From contig NZ_JBPCZH010000001.1 in assembly GCF_051251085.1 (NCBI RefSeq), positions 682,001 to 746,000 on the forward strand: DNA of 64,000 nucleotides. The letters run 5' to 3'. Positions 16,909 through 27,367 of the stretch are shown piece after piece; positions within the stretch are counted from its first letter, which is position 1, and each line of letters begins with the position of its first letter. The notes beneath the pieces were generated by a model. That model had not been told where the DNA came from. It made no database searches and was given only the letters and a program-made list of their open reading frames with translations. The position numbers were made by a program, and so were the translations under genes. Source of the DNA: Cernens ardua. Its GTDB lineage: Bacteria > Pseudomonadota > Gammaproteobacteria > Pseudomonadales > Halomonadaceae.

Positions 16909-19695
16909 ATGCCGTCAAGACAAAAAAAACAGCCCCTACCCTGCCGGGCACAGCAAGGGAAAGTCATGTTTGGCGCCGCCCTGGCACTGGGCGTTGCATT
17001 ATCAGTCAGTACGTGTGCCAGTGCGGCATCACTGACATCCCAAAAGAATGATCCACTCGCTACCACGGCAACTCCCCAGTCAAGTACGTCTTCCCAGCCT
17101 GTCGCTCAAGCCAATGATGTAGTGAAGACAACACTCGCCAATGGGCTACGGGTGGTCATTGTCCGCGATACATTAGCGCCCATCGTAACGACTGAAATCA
17201 ACTATCTGGTTGGATCGGATGAAGCCCCCGAAGGCTTTCCCGGCACGGCACATGCGACGGAACACATGATGTTCCGCGGTAGCCCGGGTATCACACAGGA
17301 TCAGATTGCCGAAATTGCAGCCAATATGGGCGGCGCATTCAATGCCGATACCACCCAGTTCATGACGCAATTCTTCTTTACCACTCCTGTACAAAACCTC
17401 GACGTTGCATTACATCTGGAATCGCTTCGCATGAAGGGGTTGGATGCCACGGAAGCACAATGGAAAGACGAACGAGGGGCCATCGAACAAGAGGTCTCGC
17501 GCGACCTTTCCAATCCGGATTTCAAACTCTATACGCAGTTGTCGGCACGGATGTTCAAGGGAACGCCCTATGCGCACACGCCACTAGGCACGCGCGACTC
17601 CTTCAATAAAACACCTGCGTCAATGATTCGTCAGTTCCATGAGAAATGGTACGCGCCCAACAATGCCGTGTTGGTCATTAGCGGTGATGTTGATCCGCAA
17701 CAAACGTTAACCATGGTACGCAAACACTTTGGCAATATCCCGCGAAAAACGCTGCCTGAACGCCCCAGCTTCCATTTCCAGCCCTTTACCGCCTATTCGC
17801 AGACACTCCCCACGGATACCCCCTATGGCACCGTAGCCCTCGCCTATCGTTGGCCCGGCATCCATGACAAGGACTATTACGCGGCCCTGATTCTGGCCGA
17901 TGTCCTGGGCTCGCAACGGGGAGACTTGGCGGCATTGGGCTATAATGGAACGGCGCTGGCTGCCGGATTTACAGCGAATTCATTGCCTGAGGCAGGTATG
18001 GCCGAAGCCGTGGGCGCATTCAACCGTGGGGATGATCCCAAGCCAGTATTGGCAGCCATGCAAAAAATACTGGCGCATGCTGCGGCCCATGGGGTTGACC
18101 CGGCACTGGTCAAATCAGCCAAACAAAACACCATTGCAAGCTTCGAGTATCAGCGTAACTCCATCAGTGGGCTAGCCAATTTATGGTCCAGCCTGATTGT
18201 GATGAATGGGCTTGATTCGCCAGAAGCGTTGATTCGCAATATTGAGAAAGTGACGCCCGCTCAGGTGAATGCATTGGCACGCAAGCTGCTGGACCCTGCA
18301 CATACCGCGACACTGACATTAAAGCCCAGCAGCTCAGGTGCGGCGACTTCCAGTAAAGGATATGGCGGTGCCGAAAGTTTCAGCTCAGCACCCAGCAAAC
18401 CCGTTCAGTTACCTGAATGGGCACGCCACTCTTTCGGGAAGTTGACTGTTCCCCACTCGACACTAAACCCGGTCTCCTACTGGCTACCCAATGGTATTCA
18501 TCTGATTGTTCAACCCGAGAAGCTCAGCCACACGGTGCTTGTCTCCGGCTCGATCAATACCAACGAAGATATGCAGGCACCGGCTCATCAGGAAGGCATC
18601 GATGACATTCTCAATGCCCTCTTCTCTTTTGGGACAAAGCACTATTCACGCCTTCAGTACCAACAGGCAGAAGATGACCTCAGTGCCAACATTAGCCTTG
18701 GAGATAATTTTGGACTGTCATCACTGACAAATAATTTTGCTGCCAGTATGAAATTGTTGGCTGAAGGTGAGTTGCATCCTGCGCTTCCGCAACAGGCTTT
18801 CTCCCTGATTCAGAGACAATATGCCGGATACTACGCCGGTGCCCTTCAATCCCCTGATTTTTATTTCACGCAAGGGCTCTACGGTGCATTGCTACCTAAA
18901 AATGATCCCTTCCTGCGCTATCCTCATCCGCAACATGTCATGCAAATGACGCTACAGGATGTCAGAAACTACTATAACAGGGTCTATCGTCCTGACATGA
19001 CGACAATTACCGTCATCGGAGATATTACCCCTGAAAAGGCCCGTCAAATTGTTGAAGAGAACTTCGGACAGTGGAAAGCCAATGGGTCCAAGCCGGATGT
19101 TGATTACCCTGCTGTGCCACTAAATAAAGGAAGCTCGATTCATGTTCCCGATAACAGCGCAACACAAGATACTGTGACGCTGTCCGAAATGGTGGACATG
19201 AATAACAGAAATCCTGACCGTTATCCATTGATGGTGGGCAACCAGGTCCTCAGCGGCGGCTTTTATGCCTCTCGCCTATACCATGACCTGCGTTCAACGA
19301 ATGGGCTCGTCTACACGGTAGACAGCGGGTTGAGTCTCAATCGTCACCGTGGCAATTTCAGCATTAACTATGGCAGTGATCCGCAGAATGTTTCCAGGGC
19401 ACAAACACTGGCTTTGCGTGATTTGGGACAAATGCAGAACACACCTATCAGCGAGTTGGAACTAGAACGTGCCAAAGGGATGTTGATTCGCCAGATCCCG
19501 CTTGCCGAAGGCAGCTACAGTGATATTCTCAGCCAATTGACTAGCTACGCACAAGATGGAAAACCGCTGAATGAAAGCGCAATTGCCGCTGCGCATATCA
19601 TGAAAGTAACACCCGAGCAGATCCGAGATGCTTTCAAACGGTACCTACGGATCAACGACTTCGTTAGAGCAGTGAAAGGGCCAACACCTCAGTAG
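16909..19695 (+). CDS. M16 family zinc metallopeptidase, two-repeat form, exported
   Basis: The 928-residue protein begins with a signal peptide (hydrophobic stretch about residues 21-40, ending SAASL). The first M16 repeat has the inverted zinc motif HATEH (about 118-122) and the distal glutamate region ERGAIEQEVSRD (about 187-198). The second half is a degenerate M16 repeat, which in such proteins closes the chamber. It probably degrades peptides in the periplasm. It sits between the convergent yhdP and the divergent tldD, an insertion relative to the usual yhdP-tldD order. A GAGG ribosome site precedes the ATG by 8 bases. Confidence 0.92.
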   Translation: MPSRQKKQPLPCRAQQGKVMFGAALALGVALSVSTCASAASLTSQKNDPLATTATPQSSTSSQPVAQANDVVKTTLANGLRVVIVRDTLAPIVTTEINYLVGSDEAPEGFPGTAHATEHMMFRGSPGITQDQIAEIAANMGGAFNADTTQFMTQFFFTTPVQNLDVALHLESLRMKGLDATEAQWKDERGAIEQEVSRDLSNPDFKLYTQLSARMFKGTPYAHTPLGTRDSFNKTPASMIRQFHEKWYAPNNAVLVISGDVDPQQTLTMVRKHFGNIPRKTLPERPSFHFQPFTAYSQTLPTDTPYGTVALAYRWPGIHDKDYYAALILADVLGSQRGDLAALGYNGTALAAGFTANSLPEAGMAEAVGAFNRGDDPKPVLAAMQKILAHAAAHGVDPALVKSAKQNTIASFEYQRNSISGLANLWSSLIVMNGLDSPEALIRNIEKVTPAQVNALARKLLDPAHTATLTLKPSSSGAATSSKGYGGAESFSSAPSKPVQLPEWARHSFGKLTVPHSTLNPVSYWLPNGIHLIVQPEKLSHTVLVSGSINTNEDMQAPAHQEGIDDILNALFSFGTKHYSRLQYQQAEDDLSANISLGDNFGLSSLTNNFAASMKLLAEGELHPALPQQAFSLIQRQYAGYYAGALQSPDFYFTQGLYGALLPKNDPFLRYPHPQHVMQMTLQDVRNYYNRVYRPDMTTITVIGDITPEKARQIVEENFGQWKANGSKPDVDYPAVPLNKGSSIHVPDNSATQDTVTLSEMVDMNNRNPDRYPLMVGNQVLSGGFYASRLYHDLRSTNGLVYTVDSGLSLNRHRGNFSINYGSDPQNVSRAQTLALRDLGQMQNTPISELELERAKGMLIRQIPLAEGSYSDILSQLTSYAQDGKPLNESAIAAAHIMKVTPEQIRDAFKRYLRINDFVRAVKGPTPQ

Positions 19696-19796
19696 CTGCA
19701 CCAGCCTTGGGACGTGTGGCATTAATCTGCCATTTAGCCTCCATCAGCCCGGTGCCATGACGAAACAGGGTTGTAATGAAATAGAATTGCAACGAA

Positions 19797-19823
19797 AAAG
19801 GGGCCTCTTTGCGAGGCCCCTTT
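19797..19823. terminator. Bidirectional terminator between the M16 gene and yhdP
   Basis: The perfect 11 bp stem AAAGGGGCCTC/GAGGCCCCTTT has a 5-base loop, with A-runs before and T-rich sequence after. It can serve both the plus-strand M16 gene and the minus-strand yhdP gene, which converge here. Confidence 0.85.
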
Positions 19824-19901
19824 CTTATGGAAGACAGCCCCTTTTCAGGCAATCCTCCGATGGATGACGGTTCACCGGTTATGTTCAAACACTGCACACC
19901 A

Positions 19902-22900
19902 TCAGTTGGGACGTTCCATTTTAAACGTCGGTTGCGTCCAGGGCCCTGACACCGCATAGTGCAGCTCGGTGACCTGATCAACCCAATGTCCGAATGCCCA
20001 GTGCAGCAGCAAAAGAATACCGCCTATTTCAGGTGCGCCTATCGCCAACGCAGCAATCGGCAAGGTCTCTGATACAGGTAGCGTAATATTCAGTTGTTCA
20101 TCCAATGTGCGCTTGATGAGATCCACCTGCCCATCGAAGGAAAACGTCGTAATGGGGGAGCGAATGACAATCGGTCCAGAGGTGGTCAACAGGCCATCGC
20201 TCAAGGCAAAGCCACCATCAATATGGTTGAAAGCGATACCTTTGCCGGTCAAATCCGTGAAGTCCAAACGCAAACGACGGAAAAGATTATCCAGATTCAG
20301 TAGACCAATCAAACGAGCCGAATTGGATTGAATGGACTCAAAGTTACCACCATTGATATGCCCTTCAATCGTTCCTGTTACACTACGCCAGTCGGGCTGC
20401 CACGGAGCCCCGGGCCAGGAGAAGCTCGTATCAATGCGACCACCATGCGGTGTTGTTACCACTTTCGGCTGATTCATCAGCGCGAACAGGCGAGCGATAT
20501 CTCCCTTTTCAAGGGTAGCACGCCCTGTCGTGACGCTGGCATCTCCGACTTTGCTCCAACGCAGTGAACTCTGCAGTTGAGACCCTGCCAGTTCTGCCTT
20601 GAGATTTGGAATAGTGATGCCCGAAGCATCTGCATGCCAGTCGAGGGAAACATGCCCACGTTCATTCCTGGCCTGAATATCCTGTATCTCCAGATGTCCC
20701 GCCGGGACAGACGCCATACCTGCAGGATACGCCATCAGGGGTGACCGATTCGGCACCAACGTGAATACGTTCTGATACAGATTATTCGAAAATGCTTTAG
20801 GTTTATTTGCCGCTTTCTTACTGTCCTCAAGGAGCTGATTCAGCACAGGGTCGAGGGCAACATGATCCAGCGTAATGTTGATCGGTGTCTGTTTACTTGG
20901 TACATAGGAGCCACTACCGGAAACCAACGGTCCTTTCAGCTGCCCATACCAATTGTTATGGGTTTGATAGCCGATGGCAAAGAGGGAGCCCAGACAATGC
21001 TCTTGATATACCAGACACTCAGTTTTCAGTGAACCTCCATTGAACACGATGGAAGAATCGCTGCTTCCTCCTCCTTTACGAGAAGAACCGGATGAGCTAC
21101 CCAAACGTTTAAAATCGATACGCGAAATCACCGATTGCCATGCCATCGGATCCAAACGTGGCGCATGCCAGTTGATCACCCAGCCATCATCAGATTGCCA
21201 GGTCGGGCGTGAAGGCCATTGCTGCACCCAGATTTGCCCCTGTTTCATTTCATGACGCCAACGGACAAACAATCGATCAGCCAGATTGACCGAACCGATT
21301 CCCTGACTCAAATCGATGTCCATGTTGAGCGGTGCCACCTCGGCTGCCGATTTGCCCAAAGGTGCAGGAAATGGAAGGGCCAGTCCTCTCAAATTAGAGC
21401 GGACGGAAAGTACGAAAGGGCCACCGCTGCGGCGGATCAACGCACTACCGGTATAATTGACTGGCCCTGTGATATTCGGCGCCAATCCGTCAATCCCCAA
21501 CCACTTCAAGGGAGCCTGAGCATTGGCACGCCCTGAAAAACGAACGCCCCCCACACCATCATTCAGATCAACGACTGCATGGGCCGGTCCGTCAAAGGCA
21601 TGGGCCTGACCAGTTCCCGTCAGACGAAGTTTCCCCTGATCAATTTCGAGCTTTCCTTGTCCCGACAGCTGGCTAAACGTTAAATGCTTGGCATTCAGTA
21701 CAGCCGTTGCATCATGGATACTACCCTGCCCGATTAGATGAACCTTGTGCGCATCCTTTCCATCAAAGGGAATTTCAACAGAGAGGTTACCTTGCAGTGG
21801 GCCGTGTGCCGACCATTGGTTAAACTGCGTATGAATACTGGAACTATCAAAGTGTGCTTCCTGCAATACTCCCAGCAGACCTGATGCATCCCCGACAATG
21901 CTGGGCGCGCTCGCTTTCAGCACATGATCGTGGAATGAAAATATGCCATTGGAGCCAGTCAACCCCTTGAGATCGGCATGCTGGATAGTCCCCTTCATGT
22001 CTTCGCCATTCAGGGAGAATTGCCCATCGACCTGATCAAGCGGGGGCCAACCATCCATATAACCCAACTTGCCATTCTTGATGGTCAGGTCAAGATGCAA
22101 GTGACTGGGCCCTTTCGGATCAGCAAAATCGACTTTGCGCTCTTCTTCCGGATGCCCTTCGGGCGCACCAAAAACCATCACCATATCCAGGGAGCCATTG
22201 GGGACTTCAGCCTGATGAATATTCGTCGTTAACCAATCGCCCAACGATTTACTGATCGTGTGTACCGGTACCCACTGAAGAGGATCAGTCAGCTTGCCAT
22301 TCTCCAATTTGACATTCAACGCTAGCCGCTTGCGTTCATCGTCAGGCAATGAAAGCAAAAGGTTCCCCTTGACTGTCCCTGCCCCCGTACGCTGCAACAT
22401 CAGATCCCTGGCATTGAGTTCGGTATAGCGTGGCTTGGTAATCCAGTTCAAGGTACCGCTGACCTGATCCAGGGGCCACGCCCTGGCAAAAAGATGAGGC
22501 ATTTCCAAAGTGGAATCCGACCCCTGAAGGTCAGCTGACCCTTTCAACAACGTGGTATCTACCCAGCCATTGATGGGGCCTACTCCCGGAGATTCATCAT
22601 AGGGGGAGAACTCAGCCCCGAAGACGCCTGCCTGAAAGCGGACACGTTCACGGCCCGGTATATGGGGCGACATATCGAAACTGATAGTTGCTCCCCACAC
22701 ATGGCCGCGCGGATGCATGTGTGTCAGGAAGGTTTCCAGATGGGGTGAAATGGGCAATATCCCCCAAAAGAGATTGGCCGGTTCCAGCTGGAAATCAGGC
22801 AGTAGAATATTCATCTTCTGCCCCTGACCACGAATACTGCCATGGCTGGGAATAGCCAACCGATTGCCCTGATCATCCTTCGCGCCCAGATCAGCCATTG

Positions 22901-23831
22901 CCCCGGTCCATTTGCCGTGGTCAAAATTCATGGCTGCCTTGAGGCTAACATCCTGCAAATTCAGGGGTGCCTGATTGTCTTCTGTACGATCTATATGAAG
23001 GGAAGGCAACTGAGTCGCGATACGCAGGTCTGCCTGTTCCATACCCCGCCAATGTAACTGCGCATGGAGCTTGCCCTGACTGCTGAAATCGTAGTGCATC
23101 GGCAAGGTGAACATACTGGCGATTGTGGATACCTGATAGGCATCACCGAAGAGCTCTGCCTGCCCTTGCGTCCCGTTTTCCGGCGACAATAGGGCTTGCA
23201 AAGTTACCCCGGCACGTTGGGCATTATCCATGGTGCCTTTCAGTTGAAGGGCTGTTTTGCCCTGCTTACCGACCACCAGTTCTGCCTGATTCACCTGCAC
23301 TTGATGATGCGCAGCAAGCCCCTCCAGATCAACAGTTCCCTGAGTAATACTGGCACGGCTTCCCGCCACGTTGGTCACCCAACGTTCAAGATCGGAAAGA
23401 GTAAAGTCAAAACCGCCGTTGCCGTTTCCGGGAGGGAACCATTCACCATTGGAGGATTGTACAAGACGGATATTGGGCTGCTGAATATCAAGCCTGTCGA
23501 AGGCAGGTTGACGCAGGCGCAGGGAACGCCACAAATTCAGGTCAATGTGGGCTTTTTCAACATTATAATGCTGTTGAGATCCTCCCTGGGGCAAGTAATC
23601 CACATGCAGTTTTGCAATGGAAACAACCAGCTCCGGCCCTTCCAGGTGAAAGGAAATTTCCTGCCAGCCTGCTTTCACCGAAGAGGGAACAGGTATCCAG
23701 CGAAGAAAAGCAGAGTCATCGGTAATATGCCAGGTAAAAAGCCGCAGGGATAGAATGATAATGGCTACTATCGCCAGTATCACCGCAATAATCATCCCCC
23801 CGATACAGAGTAGCCGCTTTCCAATCGTCAT
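19902..23831 (-). CDS. yhdP: YhdP, AsmA-like phospholipid transport protein
   Basis: The very long protein (about 1309 residues) has one N-terminal membrane helix (about residues 12-33) and a long beta-rich periplasmic part with C-terminal DUF3971/AsmA_2-type sequence. YhdP, TamB and YdbH bridge the envelope and move phospholipids to the outer membrane in E. coli. The C-terminal region RLIGLLNLDNLFRRLRLDFTD is diagnostic. The E. coli protein has 1266 residues. I chose the ATG at 23831, just before the membrane helix; a GTG at 23867 is an alternative. It lies downstream of rng as usual. Confidence 0.93.
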   Translation of the reverse strand: MTIGKRLLCIGGMIIAVILAIVAIIILSLRLFTWHITDDSAFLRWIPVPSSVKAGWQEISFHLEGPELVVSIAKLHVDYLPQGGSQQHYNVEKAHIDLNLWRSLRLRQPAFDRLDIQQPNIRLVQSSNGEWFPPGNGNGGFDFTLSDLERWVTNVAGSRASITQGTVDLEGLAAHHQVQVNQAELVVGKQGKTALQLKGTMDNAQRAGVTLQALLSPENGTQGQAELFGDAYQVSTIASMFTLPMHYDFSSQGKLHAQLHWRGMEQADLRIATQLPSLHIDRTEDNQAPLNLQDVSLKAAMNFDHGKWTGAMADLGAKDDQGNRLAIPSHGSIRGQGQKMNILLPDFQLEPANLFWGILPISPHLETFLTHMHPRGHVWGATISFDMSPHIPGRERVRFQAGVFGAEFSPYDESPGVGPINGWVDTTLLKGSADLQGSDSTLEMPHLFARAWPLDQVSGTLNWITKPRYTELNARDLMLQRTGAGTVKGNLLLSLPDDERKRLALNVKLENGKLTDPLQWVPVHTISKSLGDWLTTNIHQAEVPNGSLDMVMVFGAPEGHPEEERKVDFADPKGPSHLHLDLTIKNGKLGYMDGWPPLDQVDGQFSLNGEDMKGTIQHADLKGLTGSNGIFSFHDHVLKASAPSIVGDASGLLGVLQEAHFDSSSIHTQFNQWSAHGPLQGNLSVEIPFDGKDAHKVHLIGQGSIHDATAVLNAKHLTFSQLSGQGKLEIDQGKLRLTGTGQAHAFDGPAHAVVDLNDGVGGVRFSGRANAQAPLKWLGIDGLAPNITGPVNYTGSALIRRSGGPFVLSVRSNLRGLALPFPAPLGKSAAEVAPLNMDIDLSQGIGSVNLADRLFVRWRHEMKQGQIWVQQWPSRPTWQSDDGWVINWHAPRLDPMAWQSVISRIDFKRLGSSSGSSRKGGGSSDSSIVFNGGSLKTECLVYQEHCLGSLFAIGYQTHNNWYGQLKGPLVSGSGSYVPSKQTPINITLDHVALDPVLNQLLEDSKKAANKPKAFSNNLYQNVFTLVPNRSPLMAYPAGMASVPAGHLEIQDIQARNERGHVSLDWHADASGITIPNLKAELAGSQLQSSLRWSKVGDASVTTGRATLEKGDIARLFALMNQPKVVTTPHGGRIDTSFSWPGAPWQPDWRSVTGTIEGHINGGNFESIQSNSARLIGLLNLDNLFRRLRLDFTDLTGKGIAFNHIDGGFALSDGLLTTSGPIVIRSPITTFSFDGQVDLIKRTLDEQLNITLPVSETLPIAALAIGAPEIGGILLLLHWAFGHWVDQVTELHYAVSGPWTQPTFKMERPN

Positions 23832-23997
23832 GAAGGCGTATCCACCCTTGTCAGCGATATACCACACTCAGCCTCTGGTACACGATCAGACATGATTGAA
23901 AGGAAAACACTGCTGAGCAGGATTCCGTTGGTGCTTGTCATGTGCATGTCGTTGCATCGTGTGTGAGCGTAAAACATAGAGAGAAAGCTCTGAACCC

Positions 23998-25461
23998 TTA
24001 AATTAACACTAGATCATACTGATTTTGAGGATAGTGGGATTCACTACGCAATTTGATTGACTTGCCCAGCATGCCTTCGATTTCTGCCAGAGAGGAAGAC
24101 TCCTCTTCCAACAACCGATCAACAATGGGCTGCGCAGCGACCACCAGATATCCTTCGTTATCATACGCCTTGTTGGCGCGCAGTATCTCGCGAAAGATGT
24201 CATAGCACAGTGTTTCCGGTGTCTTGATAGACCCGCGCCCGGCACACACCGGACAAGACTGGCATAACACGCGCTCCAGGCTCTCGCGCGTACGTTTGCG
24301 TGTCAGCTGAACCAGCCCCAACTCGGTAACCCCCGAAAGGGTTATTCTGGCGTGGTCTTTTTCAAGCGACTTTTCCAGTAATCGCAATACTTGGCGGCGG
24401 TGTTCAGCATCTTCCATATCAATAAAATCGATAATGATGATACCCCCCAGATTTCGCAGTCGTAATTGACGAGCGATTACTGTGGCCGCTTCAAGGTTCG
24501 TCTTGTAGATCGTCTCTTCAAGGTTGCGGTGCCCGACGAAACCACCGGTATTGACATCCACTGTCGTCATGGCTTCTGTCTGGTCAATGATAATATAACC
24601 GCCAGACTTCAACTGAACCTTGTGATCCAACGCCTTTTCCAATTCATCCTCTACAGAGAATAGATCAAAAATCGGACGTTCTCCGCGATAATCTTCAATA
24701 CGGGATTCCCATGCCGGCATGAACTCATGGGCAAAGGCTTTTAACTTCTTCCCTTTTTCAGGGGAGTCGATTCTTACTCGCTCAATATCATCCCGCATGA
24801 GGTCACGCAACACACGCAAATACAGGGGAAGATCATAGTAAAGTAATGCCGGTGCACGGGCCTCCACTCGGCGTTTCTGAATCTTTCGCCACAAACGCCC
24901 AAGAAATAAAACGTCCGCCACAATGGCATCTTCGCCCACCCCTTCTGCTGCCGTGCGAAGAATCAGCCCCCCGGGTGGGGCTTCCGGGCCTGCAGATACC
25001 AATGCCGCTTCGCCTGCCAAACGAAGTCGCTCCCGCTCATCTTCATCTTCAATGCGTTGGGAAACCCCAATATGTTCGGTGTCCGGCATCAGCACGACAT
25101 AACGAGACGGTATGGAAAGATGAGTCGTCAGCCGAGCCCCTTTGGTACCGATGGGGTCCTTGATAACCTGAACCACAAGGGTTTGCCCTTCACGCACAAG
25201 ATCAAGGATCGAGGGTTCCTCTCCGTCATTGCGTTGCGGGCACAATTCATGTGCGTGTATGAATGCGGACTTTTCCTGGCCAATATCGACAAAAGCGGCC
25301 TGCATACCGGGGAGAACACGAACGACCTTGCCTTTGTAAATATTGCCAACGATACCCAAACGACGGTGTCGCTCAATGGAAATTTCCTGCAGAAGACCAT
25401 TTTCTATAACGGCCACCCGAGTTTCCATTGGGGTCACATTGATCAATACTTCGCCGCTCAT
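23998..25461 (-). CDS. rng: Ribonuclease G
   Basis: The 487-residue endoribonuclease of the RNase E/G family matures the 16S rRNA 5' end and turns over some mRNAs. An S1 domain (about residues 35-125, NIYKGKVVRVLPGMQAAFVDIG) is followed by the catalytic region. TTVDVNTGGF and IIIDFIDM hold the two metal-binding aspartates, and CPVCAGRG is the zinc-link cysteine motif. There is no RNase E-type C-terminal scaffold. The start at 25461 has AAGGA 8 bases upstream; the preceding in-frame TTG is less likely. It belongs to the mre-maf-rng-yhdP order. Confidence 0.97.
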   Translation of the reverse strand: MSGEVLINVTPMETRVAVIENGLLQEISIERHRRLGIVGNIYKGKVVRVLPGMQAAFVDIGQEKSAFIHAHELCPQRNDGEEPSILDLVREGQTLVVQVIKDPIGTKGARLTTHLSIPSRYVVLMPDTEHIGVSQRIEDEDERERLRLAGEAALVSAGPEAPPGGLILRTAAEGVGEDAIVADVLFLGRLWRKIQKRRVEARAPALLYYDLPLYLRVLRDLMRDDIERVRIDSPEKGKKLKAFAHEFMPAWESRIEDYRGERPIFDLFSVEDELEKALDHKVQLKSGGYIIIDQTEAMTTVDVNTGGFVGHRNLEETIYKTNLEAATVIARQLRLRNLGGIIIIDFIDMEDAEHRRQVLRLLEKSLEKDHARITLSGVTELGLVQLTRKRTRESLERVLCQSCPVCAGRGSIKTPETLCYDIFREILRANKAYDNEGYLVVAAQPIVDRLLEEESSSLAEIEGMLGKSIKLRSESHYPQNQYDLVLI

Positions 25462-25835
25462 CAAACGTCCTTATTTGAGGATTTTCCGCTTTAGCGAATA
25501 GTCATTCGGCTTTGCGATTTCTGGCGATCATTGCTGCTTAGACCGCTTTGTCCTTTATCTCTCCGAACAATGCTTTTTAAACGAAGCTCTTTGAACGAAG
25601 CACTTCGAACAGGCATTTCACTGGCAGTGATAGACTCAGGAAAAACCTTTATCTCCAGATGTTTTTTTAGAGTGAAGCTTCAATAAACTGCATTCAAAAG
25701 TGTACATCCCTGCTTTACTGTAACATGGATACGAGAGGAATGACGGCCTGAATCCGATCAAAATTCATTACAAAACAAGCTCTTCCCTTTCATACCGTCA
25801 CTTCATCATCCACTTACTGCCATCATTTACTACGA
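25462..25835. other. Spacer between rng and maf
   Basis: About 370 bp lack a credible gene. It contains a weak degenerate repeat around 25570-25610 (ACGAAGCTCTTTGAACGAAGC). In relatives maf and rng are nearly contiguous, so rng may have its own promoter here. Confidence 0.35.
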
Positions 25836-26477
25836 TCAAAGTAAACGCCAGCCCGCCTGCTTGAGCAGTTGTGAGGTTTCATAAAGGGGCAATCCCACAA
25901 CAGCCGAGTAACTGCCTGACAGATCTGTCACAAACTGCGCCCCAACCCCCTGAATCGCGTAACCACCAGCTTTATCGGCAGGTTCGCCAGTCGCCCAGTA
26001 GGCATCTCGCTCAGCATCCGGGATGGCTGCGAATGTCACAGTCGTAGTGACAAGACATGAAAAGGATTGCCCTTCAGGTCCCAGCAAGGCAACAGCAGAA
26101 TGAACCTGATGAGATTGACCATTCAACAGCTGAAACATACGACAAAAATCGCCCTCGTCCGCAGGCTTGCCCAATATTATGCCACCCGCCACCACCGTTG
26201 TATCTGCACCCATTATCCAACTTTCAGGGTGGGTGCATCGAAGTGTACTGGCTTTCTCGGCGGCCATGCGAGCGACGTACGCGTGAGGCGCTTCATCCGG
26301 CCTGACGCTTTCATCAATATTGGCTGGAATCACCCGGGATGGAATTACTCCGATTGTCTTCAACAGGGCCAAACGACGCGGAGAAGCTGAAGCCAAACAC
26401 AACGGAGGAGGTAACGTTGCATCCTCAGCATCAAACTCAGAGGGTTTCACATCCTGCGTGGGTGCATCAGAGGCCAT
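25836..26477 (-). CDS. maf: Maf/YhdE, nucleoside triphosphate pyrophosphatase
   Basis: The protein of 213 residues hydrolyses dTTP/UTP (YhdE type) to the monophosphate, a house-cleaning activity on non-canonical nucleotides. The Maf motif LASASPRRLALLKTIGV lies at about residues 28-44, and GADTTV and DKAGGYAIQG follow. About 25 acidic residues precede the domain; a downstream start is not obvious because the next Met is far inside. Position between mreD and rng favours the YhdE type over the YceF type. Confidence 0.94.
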   Translation of the reverse strand: MASDAPTQDVKPSEFDAEDATLPPPLCLASASPRRLALLKTIGVIPSRVIPANIDESVRPDEAPHAYVARMAAEKASTLRCTHPESWIMGADTTVVAGGIILGKPADEGDFCRMFQLLNGQSHQVHSAVALLGPEGQSFSCLVTTTVTFAAIPDAERDAYWATGEPADKAGGYAIQGVGAQFVTDLSGSYSAVVGLPLYETSQLLKQAGWRLL

Positions 26478-26880
26478 AAATCCTGTTCTTTATATGCTTT
26501 TTAAAGGAAAGATGCATGCGATTCATTTCCTGAAGAGACTCGTCGCAGTGTCATTTCAGTTTACACGGTTTGGAACAAAGAAACGTGACAAAATGTCAAC
26601 AGAAAGGGGATAAAGCGTAAAGGGACGCGTGTTGAAGAAACGGCAATAACCGCCGGCCGTCGGATAAGATCAAGTGGGGAAGAAACAAATTGTTGTGAGG
26701 CTGACCAGCATGAAAAAGTGCTAATGGTGTAAAAGTGCTAATGATATAAAAGAAAGATACCGGCACCAACAGGAAAAAACGCGTGAAAACGATTTCGCAA
26801 CGCCATACCTTTTGTATTACGTTACCCTCACCCGCATAACGTTGACCAACATTGCTATAGGATGGGGCATAACTCAAACA
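26478..26880. other. Spacer between mreD and maf
   Basis: About 400 bp lack a credible gene. A minus-strand frame at 26596-26877 of 93 codons is Phe/Leu-rich and has no ribosome site; I do not support it. No clear terminator was found. Confidence 0.35.
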
Positions 26881-27366
26881 TCAATTAAAACGGCGCTTTA
26901 TGTGTAGCATCAGCGTGAAGAACCACGGCCAAAGCAGCCCGCTCACCAATGCCGGAAAAACAAACTGGATATGAAGGCGTGAGGTGCCAAAAAGCACACG
27001 TAGCCACTGTTCTCCCAGCAAGGCCAATCCGGTAATAACAAAGATGATCGGTGCCTGTTGCCACAGCGAATAAACCCTCATCCGCTGATAGAGCGATAGC
27101 GCCATGAAGCAGACTGCCGAGAGCAATAACGCATTTTGCCCAAGCGGCGTTCCTTCCAGAAGATCAAGAAACAGGCCAGCAATAAAGCCGTGAAAAACGC
27201 CGACCCGCATGGGCGCTGCCAGACACCAGTATATCAATGCCATCGCCAACCAATGCGGACGGAAAAGAAGCAGGCTGTCAGGCATGGGCATGACCTCCAG
27301 CACCAATGCAATAATCAGCGTAATCCAAATCGTAAGATAGTTGACGCGATCCCGTTCTCCTACCAT
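26881..27366 (-). CDS. mreD: MreD, rod-shape determining membrane protein
   Basis: This small integral membrane protein of 161 residues has about five helices. E. coli MreD has 162 residues. It is part of the elongasome with MreB, MreC, RodA and PBP2. I start at the ATG at 27366, which directly follows the mreC stop; a start at 27381 overlapping mreC is possible. HGFIAGLFLDLLEGTPLGQNAL (split by the family's GLLxDLL pattern) is diagnostic. Confidence 0.94.
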   Translation of the reverse strand: MVGERDRVNYLTIWITLIIALVLEVMPMPDSLLLFRPHWLAMALIYWCLAAPMRVGVFHGFIAGLFLDLLEGTPLGQNALLLSAVCFMALSLYQRMRVYSLWQQAPIIFVITGLALLGEQWLRVLFGTSRLHIQFVFPALVSGLLWPWFFTLMLHIKRRFN

Positions 27367-27367
27367 G

